Assembly (NCBI RefSeq): GCF_900109555.1
Contig: NZ_FNZV01000006.1
Coordinates: 124,001-188,000, forward strand
Direction: 5' to 3'
From: Pacificibacter marinus
GTDB lineage: Bacteria > Pseudomonadota > Alphaproteobacteria > Rhodobacterales > Rhodobacteraceae
Length of the DNA stretch: 64,000 bases
A model generated the notes under the pieces. That model ran no database searches. It was not told the origin of the DNA and worked only from the letters and a program-made list of their open reading frames with translations. Made by a program: the position numbers and the translations under genes. Shown here piece by piece: positions 46,438-56,505 of this stretch; positions within the stretch are counted from its first letter, which is position 1, and the number at the start of each line of letters is the position of its first letter.

Positions 46438-47106
46438 TTAGTCCTTCCAAATCTGATCTAAAGCCGCATCAAGCTGGCTAAAATCTGTCACGACAGCGCG
46501 TGCCCCCGTCGCCTTTAAAGCGTCAACTCCGTGGTACCCCCAAGAGACGCCAAGCCCAGCACAGCGTGCGGCAGCTGCCATTTCCATGTCATAGGTGGTA
46601 TCGCCAACGACAACAGCATTTTGCGCGGCCACTTCACACTCTGCCAAACAAGCTTGAACCATTGATGGATGTGGCTTTGACGGATGATTGTCAGCGCATT
46701 GCGTGCTGACAAAATGAGAGCCAAAGGTCCATTCTTGCAGCAAGGCATCCAAGCCGCGTCGGCTTTTCCCTGTGGCAATGGCTAAAACCACGTCATCGCG
46801 GGCAATCAAACGCGCGATAGCGCTGTCAGCGCCCTCAAACAGTGGCATGGCTGCATCCATTTTTAAGCGATTTTCAGTAAAATCAGCTTTGTAGACATCA
46901 ACCATCTCGGCAATGGTTTTGTCACTCGCCTCTTGGGCAAGTTCGCGGATCGCAATAGGTAACGACAGGCCCACGATCGACAAAATGGCATCACGCGTCG
47001 GCGTTGGCACCCCAACCGCACCAAAAGCAGCGGTCATTGACGCAATGATATGAGCCTGACTGTCGATCAATGTGCCGTCGACATCAAAGATTACAAGTTT
47101 GGTCAT
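46438..47106 (-). CDS. HAD-family hydrolase, phosphoglycolate phosphatase-like
   Basis: 222 residues: motif I DVDGTLIDSQ, motif II ATGKSRRGLD, motif III lysine in SKPHPSM, motif IV VVGDTTYDMEMA. Cap domain of the subfamily I type after residue 20. Related proteins dephosphorylate phosphoglycolate or other small sugar phosphates. Overlaps rluC by 4 bp, as in other Rhodobacterales. Confidence 0.88.
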   Translation of the reverse strand: MTKLVIFDVDGTLIDSQAHIIASMTAAFGAVGVPTPTRDAILSIVGLSLPIAIRELAQEASDKTIAEMVDVYKADFTENRLKMDAAMPLFEGADSAIARLIARDDVVLAIATGKSRRGLDALLQEWTFGSHFVSTQCADNHPSKPHPSMVQACLAECEVAAQNAVVVGDTTYDMEMAAAARCAGLGVSWGYHGVDALKATGARAVVTDFSQLDAALDQIWKD

Positions 47107-48143
47107 CTCAACGTCTCAAAAGGATCTTCAGCCGCCAAATCTTCGGACCAGTCAAAGGTATCCCAGCTATTTTTCATATGTTCAGGAAGCGGGGCAGTAA
47201 CGCTAAGCGGTTTATGGGTCACAGGGTGTTCAAACGCGATGCGACGTGCGTGCAGATGGAGTTTTTTACTGATCACGCCACCAAGCTGCGCGCCCCAGCC
47301 ATCGCCCATATTTTCCTGACCAGAGCCGCCATATTTGCCGTCACCGACAATAGGATGCCCAATCTCGGCCATGTGCACACGCAATTGGTGTGTACGGCCA
47401 GTCAAAGGTTCCATAGCCACCCAAGACGCGCGACTGCCAACACGGTACAGCGTAGCGTACAGCGAACTGGCCCGCTTTGCGCCCTCAGTCGTGCCGACAT
47501 CGCGCGGATGCACAGCGATCATTTTTTCGCCTTCGCCGCCTTTGCCACGCCCCATCGCTTTGACCAAACCATATTTGATCTCACCGAGATAAGGCACAGG
47601 AACGCCAGCGACCAAAGCCCAATAAATCTTACGCGTGTTGCGATGGCGAAAGGCTTCGGTCAGCTTTGTTGCCATTGCTGGGGTGCGCGCCAAAACCAAT
47701 GCGCCCGACGTATCTTTGTCCAAGCGATGCACCAAACGTGGCTTTTCGGGATAGCCAAAGCGCAAAGCCTCGGACAGAACATCAACGTGTCGCGTTTGTT
47801 TTGATCCGCCTTGGGTGGGCAGCCCCGCAGGTTTGTTGATCACGATAATATGGTCATCTTTGTACAAGACGGCCTCTTGCATCATCTTGATATCAGCCTT
47901 GGTGATGCGAATGGTGCTGTGTTTTGGTGCTTCAGAGTCTGGCAGCGGAGGCACACGCACGACATTGCCAGGACCAACGCGAGTATTGGATTTCACCCGC
48001 CCACCATCGACGCGAATATCGCCTTTGCGGCACATCTTTTCGATGTTGCCCTGTGTGACCAGTGGAAACGATTTACGGAACCAACGATCAAGGCGCTGTT
48101 CTGGCTGATCGTCTCCGATGGTAATTAATTGAACCTTGCTCAT
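47103..48143 (-). CDS. rluC: Large-subunit rRNA pseudouridine synthase, RluC/RluD family
   Basis: 346 residues. An N-terminal S4 RNA-binding domain (EQRLDRWFRKSF, then GDIRVDGGRVKSNTRVGPG) precedes the catalytic domain with HRLDKDTSGALVLAR (catalytic Asp) and EPLTGRTHQLRVHMA. It modifies uridines in 23S rRNA. RluC is more likely than RluD, but this is not decided by the motifs. Starts within the crcB stop (ATGA). Confidence 0.88.
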   Translation of the reverse strand: MSKVQLITIGDDQPEQRLDRWFRKSFPLVTQGNIEKMCRKGDIRVDGGRVKSNTRVGPGNVVRVPPLPDSEAPKHSTIRITKADIKMMQEAVLYKDDHIIVINKPAGLPTQGGSKQTRHVDVLSEALRFGYPEKPRLVHRLDKDTSGALVLARTPAMATKLTEAFRHRNTRKIYWALVAGVPVPYLGEIKYGLVKAMGRGKGGEGEKMIAVHPRDVGTTEGAKRASSLYATLYRVGSRASWVAMEPLTGRTHQLRVHMAEIGHPIVGDGKYGGSGQENMGDGWGAQLGGVISKKLHLHARRIAFEHPVTHKPLSVTAPLPEHMKNSWDTFDWSEDLAAEDPFETLR

Positions 48144-48514
48144 GCGAAAAAACCCCGTGCAACTGTGAGACCCAATGCAATGCCGCCGAGCGCCAAGGCC
48201 AAAGTGCCGAATACATATAGAGCGGCCAGACCGAATTGTCCGCGCTCGTAAATCGTTATCGCATCAAGCGAAAACGCCGAATAGGTGGTGAAACCGCCCA
48301 AGACACCGGTCATCAATAAAGGCGCAAATCGGTTGCCCGATTTTTCAGCCAAGACAACGACAAGAACCCCCATCAAAAATGACCCTAAAAAGTTGACGGT
48401 CATCGTCCCCCAAGGGAATCCTCTACCCAGCAAACGCATCATGCCAATGCCGGTCAGGTAACGGGCCGAAGCCCCGATTGCGCCACCAAGGGCCACTTGG
48501 AGTAGAGGAGTCAT
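48140..48514 (-). CDS. crcB: Fluoride efflux channel CrcB/Fluc
   Basis: 124 residues from ATG 48514 (MTPLLQVALGGAIGASARYL); the in-frame extension to 48763 overlaps rarA and is rejected. Four helices, GGAIGASARY, WGTMTVNFLGSFLMG and GGFTTYSAFSLD with the phenylalanine-threonine track of Fluc channels. It forms a dual-topology dimer that exports fluoride. No fluoride riboswitch was recognised in the 70 bp upstream. Confidence 0.94.
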   Translation of the reverse strand: MTPLLQVALGGAIGASARYLTGIGMMRLLGRGFPWGTMTVNFLGSFLMGVLVVVLAEKSGNRFAPLLMTGVLGGFTTYSAFSLDAITIYERGQFGLAALYVFGTLALALGGIALGLTVARGFFA

Positions 48515-48584
48515 GATCAGTGTCCTTTTGCCTGTTCCTTGGGTCGCATGGGGTAAAATGTCAACAGATATAGGGCCCACAAGA

Positions 48585-49898
48585 TCAATCGTGTTCCCTT
48601 TGGGCCCGTAGCTTTTCAAAATACGCCACCCTCTTGGCCAAATCACGCTCGAAACCGCGCTCAACTGGGGCGTAGAATTTGGTGCGCGGCAAGGTTGCTG
48701 GGAAAAAGTTTTGCCCTGAAAATCCATCTTCAGAATCGTGATCATAAGCATAGCCAGCCCCAAACCCCTGCTCTGCCATCATTTTGGTTGGAGCATTTAG
48801 GATATGTTTGGGGGGTGGTTCCGACCCTGTTTTGCGCGCCGCTTCACGTGCTGCCTTATAAGCCATATACCCCGCATTTGATTTCGGCGCGAGCGCCAGA
48901 TAAATCACCGCTTGCGCCAAGGCCAGTTCGCCCTCAGGGGACCCCAAGCGTTCAAACGTTTCCCATGCATGCATGCAAATAGACTGAGCTTGCGGGTCGG
49001 CCAAAGCGATATCTTCAACCGCCATGCGCAACAAACGCCGCGCAAGATAACGTGGGTCTTCGCCCCCTTCCAACATGCGCGCAAACCAATACAACGCCGC
49101 ATCGGGATCGGACCCGCGCACCGATTTGTGCAATGCGGAAATCAGATTGTAATGCTCTTCGCCAGATTTGTCGTATTTCGCAGCACGCCGCATCAACCGC
49201 TTGCCAAGCTGGTCGGAATCCAGCGGGTCTTTGACCTTCCACGCCATAACCTGTTCAATCAGATTCAGCAGTGTGCGCCCGTCACCATCCGCCATCTCAA
49301 ACAGAGTACTGCGGGCGCGAGCATCGAGCGGCATGGTGCGATCAAGGTCTTCTTCGGCGCGCGCCGCCATCTTTGACAGATCAGCAAGTGACAGCCGCTC
49401 CAAAATCATCACCTGACTGCGCGACATCACAGCAGCATTCAATTCAAAACTTGGATTCTCAGTCGTGGCCCCAACAAGCAAGATGGTGCCGTCTTCCATA
49501 TGGGGTAAAAAGCTATCTTGCTGCGCTTTGTTAAAGCGGTGAATTTCATCCACAAACAGCAGGGTACCCTTGCCGTTCTGACGTCGTAATTTGGCAGAAT
49601 CAAAGACCTTTCGCAGATCAGGGACACCCGTAAAGATCGCAGATATTTGTACAAAATGCAGATCCGTCTCATCAGCCAACAGACGTGCAATTGTGGTCTT
49701 ACCAACCCCCGGTGGACCCCAAAAAATGATTGATGACAATGATCCAGACGCCAGCATGACACCTAGCGGTGCCTCGGGGCCGAGAACCTGAGATTGACCA
49801 ATCACCTCTGACAAAGATTGCGGTCGCAACCTGTCTGCAAGCGGACGTGGGGCCAACGCTGTTTGAGGGGCTTCATCTGTATTAAAAAGATCTGACAT
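48585..49898 (-). CDS. rarA: Replication-associated recombination protein A (RarA/MgsA)
   Basis: A 437-residue AAA+ ATPase: N-terminal [17 protein letters not shown], Walker [14 protein letters not shown], Walker [16 protein letters not shown], sensor 1 GATTENPSF, and a C-terminal tetramerisation region with [13 protein letters not shown] and [13 protein letters not shown]. It acts at stalled replication forks. Genes downstream on the same strand are crcB and rluC. Confidence 0.94.
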   Translation of the reverse strand: MSDLFNTDEAPQTALAPRPLADRLRPQSLSEVIGQSQVLGPEAPLGVMLASGSLSSIIFWGPPGVGKTTIARLLADETDLHFVQISAIFTGVPDLRKVFDSAKLRRQNGKGTLLFVDEIHRFNKAQQDSFLPHMEDGTILLVGATTENPSFELNAAVMSRSQVMILERLSLADLSKMAARAEEDLDRTMPLDARARSTLFEMADGDGRTLLNLIEQVMAWKVKDPLDSDQLGKRLMRRAAKYDKSGEEHYNLISALHKSVRGSDPDAALYWFARMLEGGEDPRYLARRLLRMAVEDIALADPQAQSICMHAWETFERLGSPEGELALAQAVIYLALAPKSNAGYMAYKAAREAARKTGSEPPPKHILNAPTKMMAEQGFGAGYAYDHDSEDGFSGQNFFPATLPRTKFYAPVERGFERDLAKRVAYFEKLRAQREHD

Positions 49899-49983
49899 AC
49901 GCAGACATTACGCCGCAAAGCGTCGCCATAAAAGAGAAAACGGGGCCGATATGGCGCGTCTCGGCCCCGATCATAAATGCATA

Positions 49984-50571
49984 CTAGTGCAATTTATTAG
50001 ACAGATTTATTCGGATACAAGCGTTGTTGGTTCCGCCAATGTCCATAACGCGGCCAATCACATCTATATCCAAACCAACGCGACGCCCCCAACGCGGGCC
50101 TTTCTCGGGAATCAAACCGATCACAGAAGTTGCACCAAGTTCACGCGCAGACAATGTCATCTCGTTAATAAGATTCATCTGCACACGCATGCGGCTTTTC
50201 GCAGGCACACGATGGGATACAAAAATGCGACTCGATTCCCAGATATGCTGCGCCACCGGCGCTTCACTAAACAACAGGTCAGGCGGAATACTGTCCAAAA
50301 GACCCCGCTGTGCGTCGCGGATCATATAAGAATAGATGCCACAATTTGTTGTAGTTGGCGTCAACCTAATGCCGGCTAGAACCTCGCCGAAATCATGTAC
50401 CGCAATCCAACGGGATGCAGGTGTGTCGTATTGATCGTATTCCATTCCATCTGCTTGCGGCAAATCCCATTTGGCTTGCTGAATAAAAGTTTCATGTCTA
50501 GCGCGAAGCATGTTCGCAAAAAGATCGCCATGGTTGTGCAGATTGGCAAAAGAAAGAGTGGTCGTTTGCAT
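49984..50571 (-). CDS. luxI: Acyl-homoserine-lactone synthase, LuxI family
   Basis: A 195-residue LuxI-type enzyme. Conserved positions are readable: Arg25 and Phe29 (RARHETFI), Trp35 (KWDLP), Asp46 and Asp49 (EYDQYD), Arg69 (AGIRLTPT), Glu112 and Arg115 (WESSRIFV). It joins S-adenosylmethionine with an acyl-ACP to make an AHL signal. It lies 53 bp downstream of a LuxR gene on the same strand. A weak inverted repeat (GTTGA/TCAAC) in that gap is not a clear lux box. Acyl chain length cannot be predicted with confidence. Confidence 0.92.
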   Translation of the reverse strand: MQTTTLSFANLHNHGDLFANMLRARHETFIQQAKWDLPQADGMEYDQYDTPASRWIAVHDFGEVLAGIRLTPTTTNCGIYSYMIRDAQRGLLDSIPPDLLFSEAPVAQHIWESSRIFVSHRVPAKSRMRVQMNLINEMTLSARELGATSVIGLIPEKGPRWGRRVGLDIDVIGRVMDIGGTNNACIRINLSNKLH

Positions 50572-50624
50572 GATAGACTCCGGTGTTGGTTGATATTTTC
50601 AACGCAACGCAAGAGCGCTCACCA

Positions 50625-51236
50625 TCACAACAGCTTGATCTCCTTGGCTTTTTGAATTGCCTCTGAAGTGGTCCGCGCCATTAGACGCTCTCGGGCCGAA
50701 ACCAAACGCGCCTTAAGCGCGCTTTCGGATATCCCGAGTCTGGCCGCGGCAGCTGCGTGACGATCACCGCCCGCGATGCACCTGAGGGCCTGAAGTTGAG
50801 CCTGTGTCAAATCTGTTTGGGGTTCAGAAACTTCATGCAATGTCCGTACAATGGTGGCGATTTTTGCAATTTCAGCATCTGTAAACTCGCGGTCAGAGCG
50901 GGAACACCCGACAATTGATCGCGATTGAACCGGCCCACAGGACACAGCCATACCGTAGTTCAGGCCGAATTCTGCGGCCTGCCTCCAAATTTTAAATGGA
51001 TCGGGGAGTTCTATTTCGCTCCACCTTGTTTGCCCTTCAGTGCTCAGGCCCCAAGCAATCATCGGATCGCGGAGCGCATATGCATTTAATGTGTAATGTT
51101 CCAACCACTTCGGATCATACGTCGATTGATAGACCAAGGGCGTCGCAAAACGAATATGCAAGCCGGCGGTGTAACCGACCGGCGCCGCGGCGCGGAGTTG
51201 GGCAAATAGACGATTAAGTTCGGAGGTACTGGACAT
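50625..51236 (-). CDS. luxR: LuxR-family quorum-sensing regulator
   Basis: About 203 residues from ATG 51236 (MSSTSELNRLFAQL). A longer in-frame version to 51356 would have 243 residues, close to ordinary LuxR length; neither has a good ribosome site. The autoinducer-binding domain shows Trp44, Tyr48, Asp57-Pro58 and Trp72 in the usual pattern. The C-terminal LuxR helix-turn-helix is LTQAQLQALRCIAGGDRHAAAA, ARLGISESALKARLVSARERL. It probably responds to the product of the adjacent synthase. The 51237-51519 stretch upstream holds no other gene I can support. Confidence 0.85.
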   Translation of the reverse strand: MSSTSELNRLFAQLRAAAPVGYTAGLHIRFATPLVYQSTYDPKWLEHYTLNAYALRDPMIAWGLSTEGQTRWSEIELPDPFKIWRQAAEFGLNYGMAVSCGPVQSRSIVGCSRSDREFTDAEIAKIATIVRTLHEVSEPQTDLTQAQLQALRCIAGGDRHAAAAARLGISESALKARLVSARERLMARTTSEAIQKAKEIKLL

Positions 51237-51519
51237 CAAAATACATTCACTATCAAAGGGAACGACAACAACCCTAAGGCGATCATCTAATTTGACGCTA
51301 AACCAAAGGTTATAGTTTGAAAAGACTGGATTGGGCAAATTTGGAAGGTGAACCAAAGTGACCTAGCGGAACTTTTTCATCCGCGCTGATCGTAACGCTG
51401 ATCGCTAAGGCGGCAACGTTCGAACCCGTCGCAACCATAACGCGAAAATTTGGAATCACACATTCATTTATTTGATGTTTTGAAGGAGTCGTATGAAAAA
51501 GCACTCAACTAAAATAAAG

Positions 51520-51545
51520 AGGCCCCGCTCAAAAGAGCGAGGCCT
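51520..51545 (-). terminator. Intrinsic terminator after rplQ
   Basis: On the minus strand AGGCCTCGCTC, loop TTTT, GAGCGGGGCCT with one G-U pair, followed by CTTTATTTTA. It lies 25 bp past the rplQ stop and closes the ribosomal operon. Confidence 0.85.
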
Positions 51546-51570
51546 AAAAAAACCATCAGTTCACGACGAC

Positions 51571-51996
51571 TTATGCGTCTGCGACTGTTCCGTCTTCCTC
51601 TGCAAGGCGCGCTTTGTCAGCAGCACCTTTAGCAGCGGCATCGCGCTCAACGAATTCGATGATCGCCATTGGCGCGTTGTCACCGTAACGGAAGCCAGCG
51701 CGTACGATACGCACGTAGCCACCTTGACGCTCAGCGTAGCGTGGGCCGAGGATGTCGAAAAGTTTCTGAGTGAATTGCTCTTGCTTCAACTGGGAAGCGG
51801 CTTGACGACGAGCGTGCAAGTCGCCGCGTTTGCCCAATGTGATCAATTTCTCGATGATTGGACGCAATTCTTTTGCTTTTGGCAAAGTCGTTTTGATTTG
51901 CTCATGTTCGATGAGCGAGCCGGCCATGTTCGCGAACATCGCTTTGCGGTGCTCGTGTGTACGGTTCAGGCGGCGGTAACCTCTAGCGTGACGCAT
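51571..51996 (-). CDS. rplQ: Large ribosomal subunit protein bL17
   Basis: 141 residues: [20 protein letters not shown] start, then [20 protein letters not shown] and [20 protein letters not shown], the bL17 signature. The C-terminal tail rich in Ala is normal for alphaproteobacteria. Last gene of rpsM-rpsK-rpoA-rplQ. Confidence 0.97.
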   Translation of the reverse strand: MRHARGYRRLNRTHEHRKAMFANMAGSLIEHEQIKTTLPKAKELRPIIEKLITLGKRGDLHARRQAASQLKQEQFTQKLFDILGPRYAERQGGYVRIVRAGFRYGDNAPMAIIEFVERDAAAKGAADKARLAEEDGTVADA

Positions 51997-52118
51997 TATA
52001 TATCTCCTATAGCGTGTTTTATACTTTGTCTGGCAGCCGATGCGTGTCAGCTACTCTCCTTGGGGTCCGGTTTTAAAAATCGATACCCAGATAGTCCCCG
52101 CACCAAGCGGGCATTTAT

Positions 52119-52142
52119 GGAGGGACACTCGCGCGTCCCTCC
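52119..52142. repeat. Hairpin between rpoA and rplQ
   Basis: GGAGGGAC (52119-52126) and GTCCCTCC (52135-52142) with an 8-base loop, immediately after the rpoA stop on the minus strand. No T-run follows, so it is probably an RNA stability or processing element in the 153-bp gap before rplQ. Confidence 0.55.
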
Positions 52143-52149
52143 AAATTCT

Positions 52150-53166
52150 TTAGAACTGATCTTCGAATTTCTTAGCAAGATCTTCGATGTTCTCTGGTGG
52201 CCATTCTTCAACATCCATACCGAGGTGCAGCCCCATACCGGACAACACTTCTTTGATTTCGTTCAAAGACTTGCGGCCAAAGTTTGGTGTGCGGAGCATC
52301 TCAGCTTCGGTTTTCTGAATAAGGTCACCGATATATACGATGTTATCGTTCTTGAGGCAGTTCGCAGAACGCACTGACAATTCAAGCTCATCCACTTTCT
52401 TAAGCAGAAGTGGGTTGAACTCGAGACCATCGTCTTCTTCCTGACGGCTGGCAGACTCCGGCTCGTCGAAGTTGACGAAGATGCCCAACTGGTCTTGCAG
52501 AATGCGTGCAGCATAAGCCACAGCGTCTTCTGGTGTGACAGAACCATCAGTTTCGATTTTCAATGTGAGTTTGTCATAGTCGAGAACCTGACCTTCGCGG
52601 GTCGGTTGCACGTCATAAGACACTTTTTTCACAGGTGAATAGATCGCGTCGATGGCGATAAGGCCGATCGGTGCGTCTTCTGGTTTGTTTTTCTCAGCAG
52701 ACACATAGCCTTTGCCAGTGTTTACTGTGAGTTCCATGAACAAATCAGCACCGTCATCGAGGTGACAGATCACGTGATCTTTGTTCAAAACTTCAATGCC
52801 AGCGGACTCAGAGATGTCACCAGCAGTGACAACCATCGGACCTTTTGCAGAGATGGAAAGGCGCTTAGGGCCCTCTACTTCCATGCGCAAAGCCACGCCT
52901 TTGAGGTTCAAGATGACGTCAGTGACATCTTCGCGAACACCAGCGACTGACGAAAATTCGTGCAATACGTTGTCGATCTGAACGGATGTGATCGCGGCAC
53001 CTTGCAGTGACGACATCAAAATACGGCGCAGAGCGTTGCCGAGCGTAAGGCCAAAGCCACGCTCAAGTGGTTCAGCAATAATAGTCGCTTGACGTGCTGG
53101 CTCGTTGCCAGGCTTCACCTCAAGTTGCTGTGGTTTGATGAGCTCGGCCCAATTCTTGTGGATCAT
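52150..53166 (-). CDS. rpoA: DNA-directed RNA polymerase subunit alpha
   Basis: 338 residues. The N-terminal domain has [17 protein letters not shown] (dimerisation) and the C-terminal domain has [20 protein letters not shown] and [17 protein letters not shown], which bind UP elements and activators such as FnrL. Standard place after rpsK. Confidence 0.98.
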   Translation of the reverse strand: MIHKNWAELIKPQQLEVKPGNEPARQATIIAEPLERGFGLTLGNALRRILMSSLQGAAITSVQIDNVLHEFSSVAGVREDVTDVILNLKGVALRMEVEGPKRLSISAKGPMVVTAGDISESAGIEVLNKDHVICHLDDGADLFMELTVNTGKGYVSAEKNKPEDAPIGLIAIDAIYSPVKKVSYDVQPTREGQVLDYDKLTLKIETDGSVTPEDAVAYAARILQDQLGIFVNFDEPESASRQEEDDGLEFNPLLLKKVDELELSVRSANCLKNDNIVYIGDLIQKTEAEMLRTPNFGRKSLNEIKEVLSGMGLHLGMDVEEWPPENIEDLAKKFEDQF

Positions 53167-53227
53167 GCTGTAGCCTCCATTCTTGTCCCGAACCCATGTC
53201 CTAAAGTAGGGGACGCCCGAGGGGTCT

Positions 53228-53270
53228 TAAAAACGCAAAAACGGACCGCGAGCAAAATCGCCCGCGGCCC
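53228..53270 (-). terminator. Terminator-like hairpin between rpsK and rpoA
   Basis: In minus-strand RNA the arms at 53260-53270 and 53243-53253 pair over 11 bp (two G-U pairs) with a 6-base loop, followed by GTTTTTGCGTTTTT. It looks like an intrinsic terminator inside the operon, so it may be a partial attenuator that tunes rpoA-rplQ relative to rpsM-rpsK. Confidence 0.65.
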
Positions 53271-53286
53271 ATAAATCGGTACGAAA

Positions 53287-53676
53287 TTATACGCGGCGAC
53301 GCTTTGGTGGGCGACAGCCGTTGTGTGCCATTGGCGTCACGTCACGGATAGATGTGATGTTCAGACCGATAGCGGCCAGAGCGCGCAAAGCGGACTCACG
53401 ACCAGAACCTGGACCTTGAACTTCAACTTCCAAAGTTTTAACGCCATGCTCTTGTGCTTTTTTAGCAGCGTCTTCTGCGGCCATTTGAGCAGCATAAGGA
53501 GTCGATTTGCGCGATCCTTTAAAGCCCATTGTGCCAGCTGAAGACCAAGAGATTGCATTGCCCTGAACGTCAGAGATCAAAATCTTAGTGTTGTTGAACG
53601 TAGAGTTTACGTGAGCAACGCCTGTGGCGATGTTCTTGGAAACTTTTTTCTTAGTGCGACGGGTTTCACGTGCCAT
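53287..53676 (-). CDS. rpsK: Small ribosomal subunit protein uS11
   Basis: 129 residues with [40 protein letters not shown] and the C-terminal [16 protein letters not shown], all canonical for uS11. Starts 15 bp after rpsM. Confidence 0.98.
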   Translation of the reverse strand: MARETRRTKKKVSKNIATGVAHVNSTFNNTKILISDVQGNAISWSSAGTMGFKGSRKSTPYAAQMAAEDAAKKAQEHGVKTLEVEVQGPGSGRESALRALAAIGLNITSIRDVTPMAHNGCRPPKRRRV

Positions 53677-53691
53677 ATCAATTAGCCTCCC

Positions 53692-54060
53692 TTACTTCTT
53701 CTTGCCAGCGATGGCTTTCGCAGGACCCTTGCGAGTACGTGCGTTGGTGTGTGTACGCTGACCGCGCACTGGGAGGTTGCGACGGTGACGCAGACCAATG
53801 TATGAACCGAGATCCATAGCGCGTTTGATGTTCATCTGCGTTTCACGGCGGAGGTCACCCTCAACTGTGTAGTTCGCGTCGATGTGCTCACGAATCGCAA
53901 GAACTTCTGCGTCTGACAGTTCGTTAACACGACGCGTTACGTCGATACCAACTGCCGCACAGATGTCCGCTGCGGATTTAGAGCCAATGCCCGTTACATA
54001 GGTCAAAGCGATAGGAAGACGCTTGCCTGTCGGGATGTTTACGCCGGCGATACGAGCCAA
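53692..54060 (-). CDS. rpsM: Small ribosomal subunit protein uS13
   Basis: 122 residues: [46 protein letters not shown] and TNARTRKGP. First gene of its transcript here because an intrinsic terminator follows adk upstream; its own promoter-like sequence is at 54216-54244. Confidence 0.98.
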   Translation of the reverse strand: MARIAGVNIPTGKRLPIALTYVTGIGSKSAADICAAVGIDVTRRVNELSDAEVLAIREHIDANYTVEGDLRRETQMNIKRAMDLGSYIGLRHRRNLPVRGQRTHTNARTRKGPAKAIAGKKK

Positions 54061-54215
54061 TGTATATTCCTTTTTCGTTGCGGTTCCGTAGTACCGGAAC
54101 CTTTTTTCACAACGGAAGCCCGCAAGTTTTCCACCTACGGGCGCCAGCTGAATTCGATGATCTTCGCATTGGGAGCGACCCTTTTGCGAATCTATAACCC
54201 CATACGGGATGGGCT

Positions 54216-54244
54216 TGCATAATGCCGTGCCAAGCGGTGGTCAA
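54216..54244 (-). promoter_or_regulatory. Putative promoter of rpsM-rpsK-rpoA-rplQ
   Basis: On the minus strand TTGACC (54239-54244) and TATGCA (54216-54221) are spaced by 17 bases. The 155-base leader to rpsM could hold a ribosomal-protein control structure, not recognised. The whole gap 54061-54406 has no gene. Confidence 0.4.
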
Positions 54245-54355
54245 GCCCTTAGGCGCACCACGTTTCTATTTCATTTAAGCAATTGAGAAATATAGGTCAG
54301 ATCAGCAACTTCAACCCATGCGTGTGGCTAAAAATCGCACCAACGCTATAGACAC

Positions 54356-54390
54356 AAAAAAAAGCCGCGCCCAATAGGACACGGCTTTTT
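54356..54390 (-). terminator. Intrinsic terminator after adk
   Basis: On the minus strand GCCGTGTCC, loop TATT, GGGCGCGGC (with G-U pairs), followed by eight T. It lies 17 bp past the adk stop, so rpsM and following genes need another promoter. Confidence 0.88.
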
Positions 54391-54406
54391 CTAACTGTTG
54401 TAGAAC

Positions 54407-55048
54407 CTACGCAAGTGCTGCAGCTATATCGCTGGCAACTTTTTCAACATCCTGAAGACCATTTACAGAACGCAGATCACCGCGCGCATAGTAGTAGCCG
54501 ATCAAAGGGGATGTCTTTTTGTAGTATTCCATAAGGCGAGTCTTGAGGGATTCCTCATTATCGTCAGCGCGGCGCTTAAGGTCTGTTGACCCACAAGCAT
54601 CACAGACACCCGCAACTTTGGTTGGCTTGGTGTCATCATGATAAACTTCACCACAAGAGCCACAAGTGAAACGACCAGAGATACGTGCGACAAGCGCAGA
54701 ATCATCGACCCGCATTTCAATCACGGCCTCAAGCTGGGCACCATTGCGAGACAACAGCTCGTTCAATGCATCAGCTTGCCCCAAAGTGCGCGGAAAGCCG
54801 TCAAAAATATATCCAGCAGCGTTGCCTTCGCGGATTTTTTCTTCGATCAAACCAATTACGATTTCATCTGTTACCAGCTGACCGGCGTCCATGACGGCTG
54901 CAACTTTCTGACCCATTTCTGTGCCAGACGTCCGCGCCTCACGAAGCATATCTCCGGTTGATAGCTGCACCATGCCACGCTCCTCCACGAGGCGGCGTGC
55001 TTGTGTTCCTTTACCCGCTCCGGGTGGTCCAAGCAGTATAATGTTCAT
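54407..55048 (-). CDS. adk: Adenylate kinase (zinc LID type)
   Basis: 213 residues. Walker [15 protein letters not shown], the AMP-site [10 protein letters not shown] and [10 protein letters not shown] are present; the LID carries CGSC and CDAC, the four-cysteine zinc site. Balances adenine nucleotides. Overlaps secY by 4 bp, the usual secY-adk coupling. Confidence 0.97.
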   Translation of the reverse strand: MNIILLGPPGAGKGTQARRLVEERGMVQLSTGDMLREARTSGTEMGQKVAAVMDAGQLVTDEIVIGLIEEKIREGNAAGYIFDGFPRTLGQADALNELLSRNGAQLEAVIEMRVDDSALVARISGRFTCGSCGEVYHDDTKPTKVAGVCDACGSTDLKRRADDNEESLKTRLMEYYKKTSPLIGYYYARGDLRSVNGLQDVEKVASDIAAALA

Positions 55049-56403
55049 CGTCTAGCGTTTCCTCTTTTGCTGCGTTTCTTACCGCGCAGTTGAGATTTCT
55101 CAATCAGACCTTCGTACTGGTGTGCAAGCAAGTGCGATTGAATTTGCTGGATTGTATCCATCGTCACAGAGACGACGATCAAAACAGAAGTGCCGCCAAA
55201 ATAGAAAGGAATCGTAAATTGGCTACGCAAAATCTCAGGTAAGAGACAAACTGCCGCAAGGTAGGCAGAGCCAATCACCAAAATACGCGCAACAATATAG
55301 TCCAAATGCTCTTCGGTTTTCTTGCCTGGGCGAATACCCGGAATAAAGCCGTTTTGGTTTTTCAGGTTTTCGGCAACTTCGTCAGACTTAAACGCAACGT
55401 TCGCAGTGTAGAAGTATGCAAAGAAAACGATCATCGCTGTGAAGAACAGCAAGTAAAGCGGCTGACCAGGACCAAAGTAGGCCAAGAGTGTCGACATCAC
55501 AGGCCCCAGATCGGACTGACCAGAAAATGTTGCGATGGTCGTTGGTAAGAGCAGCAATGACGATGCGAAAATCGCAGGGATAACACCAGCGGGGTTCACC
55601 TTGATCGGCAGATGGCTAGACTGTGCATCGAATACCTTCATGCCTTGTTGGCGACGTGGGTACTGAATGTGAACTTTGCGCAAAGCCCGTTCCATGAAGA
55701 CCACAAAGGCGATCACCCCGACGATCATCGCCAAAACAATGACAATCACGAAAGGTGAAATCGCGCCAGAACGACCAGACGCAAGGAACTGTGCCAAGGC
55801 GCTTGGGATCTCGGCGACGATGCCAACAAAGATGATCAGCGAAATGCCGTTGCCAATGCCGCGGTTGGTGATTTGCTCACCCAGCCACATCAAGAACATG
55901 GTGCCGCCCACAAGCGTAATGATTACGCCAGCACGGAAATACCAGCCAGCTTCGTGGGCAAGATCGCCTGCTTCCAAAGACGCGGCCAATCCATAGGCTT
56001 GAAACAACGCCAAAGCGACGGTCCCAAAGCGCGTGTATTGGTTGATCTTTTTACGACCCTGCTCGCCCTCTTTCTTGAGTTGCTCAAGTTTGGGGACCAT
56101 TGCGGTCATAAGCTGGATGATGATCGATGCAGAAATATAAGGCATGATGCCCAGTGCAAAGATGCCCATACGGCCCAAGGCACCACCCGTGAACATCGAC
56201 AAGATGCCACCGATGCCGCCAGACGCCTGTTCCATAAAGTCACGGAGTGCATTGGCGTCGATACCGGGTACGGGAATAAACGTACCTAAACGATAGACGA
56301 TCAACAGACCGAGGGTGAAAATTATACGCTGGCGAAGTTCTGTGGCTTTCCCGAGGGTGCCCCAGCTCAGATTCGCCGCCATTTGTTCTGCTGCAGATGC
56401 CAT
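55045..56403 (-). CDS. secY: Protein translocase channel subunit SecY
   Basis: 452 residues with ten membrane helices; N-terminal [20 protein letters not shown], plug region after [21 protein letters not shown] and the basic cytoplasmic loops ([10 protein letters not shown]-terminal [16 protein letters not shown]). Main channel of SecYEG. 102 bp after rplO. Confidence 0.98.
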   Translation of the reverse strand: MASAAEQMAANLSWGTLGKATELRQRIIFTLGLLIVYRLGTFIPVPGIDANALRDFMEQASGGIGGILSMFTGGALGRMGIFALGIMPYISASIIIQLMTAMVPKLEQLKKEGEQGRKKINQYTRFGTVALALFQAYGLAASLEAGDLAHEAGWYFRAGVIITLVGGTMFLMWLGEQITNRGIGNGISLIIFVGIVAEIPSALAQFLASGRSGAISPFVIVIVLAMIVGVIAFVVFMERALRKVHIQYPRRQQGMKVFDAQSSHLPIKVNPAGVIPAIFASSLLLLPTTIATFSGQSDLGPVMSTLLAYFGPGQPLYLLFFTAMIVFFAYFYTANVAFKSDEVAENLKNQNGFIPGIRPGKKTEEHLDYIVARILVIGSAYLAAVCLLPEILRSQFTIPFYFGGTSVLIVVSVTMDTIQQIQSHLLAHQYEGLIEKSQLRGKKRSKRGNARR

Positions 56404-56505
56404 TAGGTCTCTCTTTCACGATAACGCCGCCGAACGGGTCTCCCGATCGGCGGCGCTTGGAAAACATGGAATTGATGTAAGGGGCTCAGCCCCCTATCAC
56501 AACCC

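Noticed and set aside
47070-47804. 244-codon plus-strand frame opposite rluC
   Set aside because: It is fully antisense to a well-supported pseudouridine synthase and its composition looks like a shadow (many Cys, His, Arg).
50572-50624. Possible lux box (GTTGA-TATTT-TCAAC) upstream of luxI
   Set aside because: The arms are only five bases and the site lacks the 18-20 bp dyad of known lux boxes; it lies in the luxR-luxI gap, where promoter use is unproven.
51493-52377. 294-codon plus-strand frame opposite rplQ and rpoA
   Set aside because: Antisense to two essential genes with unmistakable motifs; a chance open frame.
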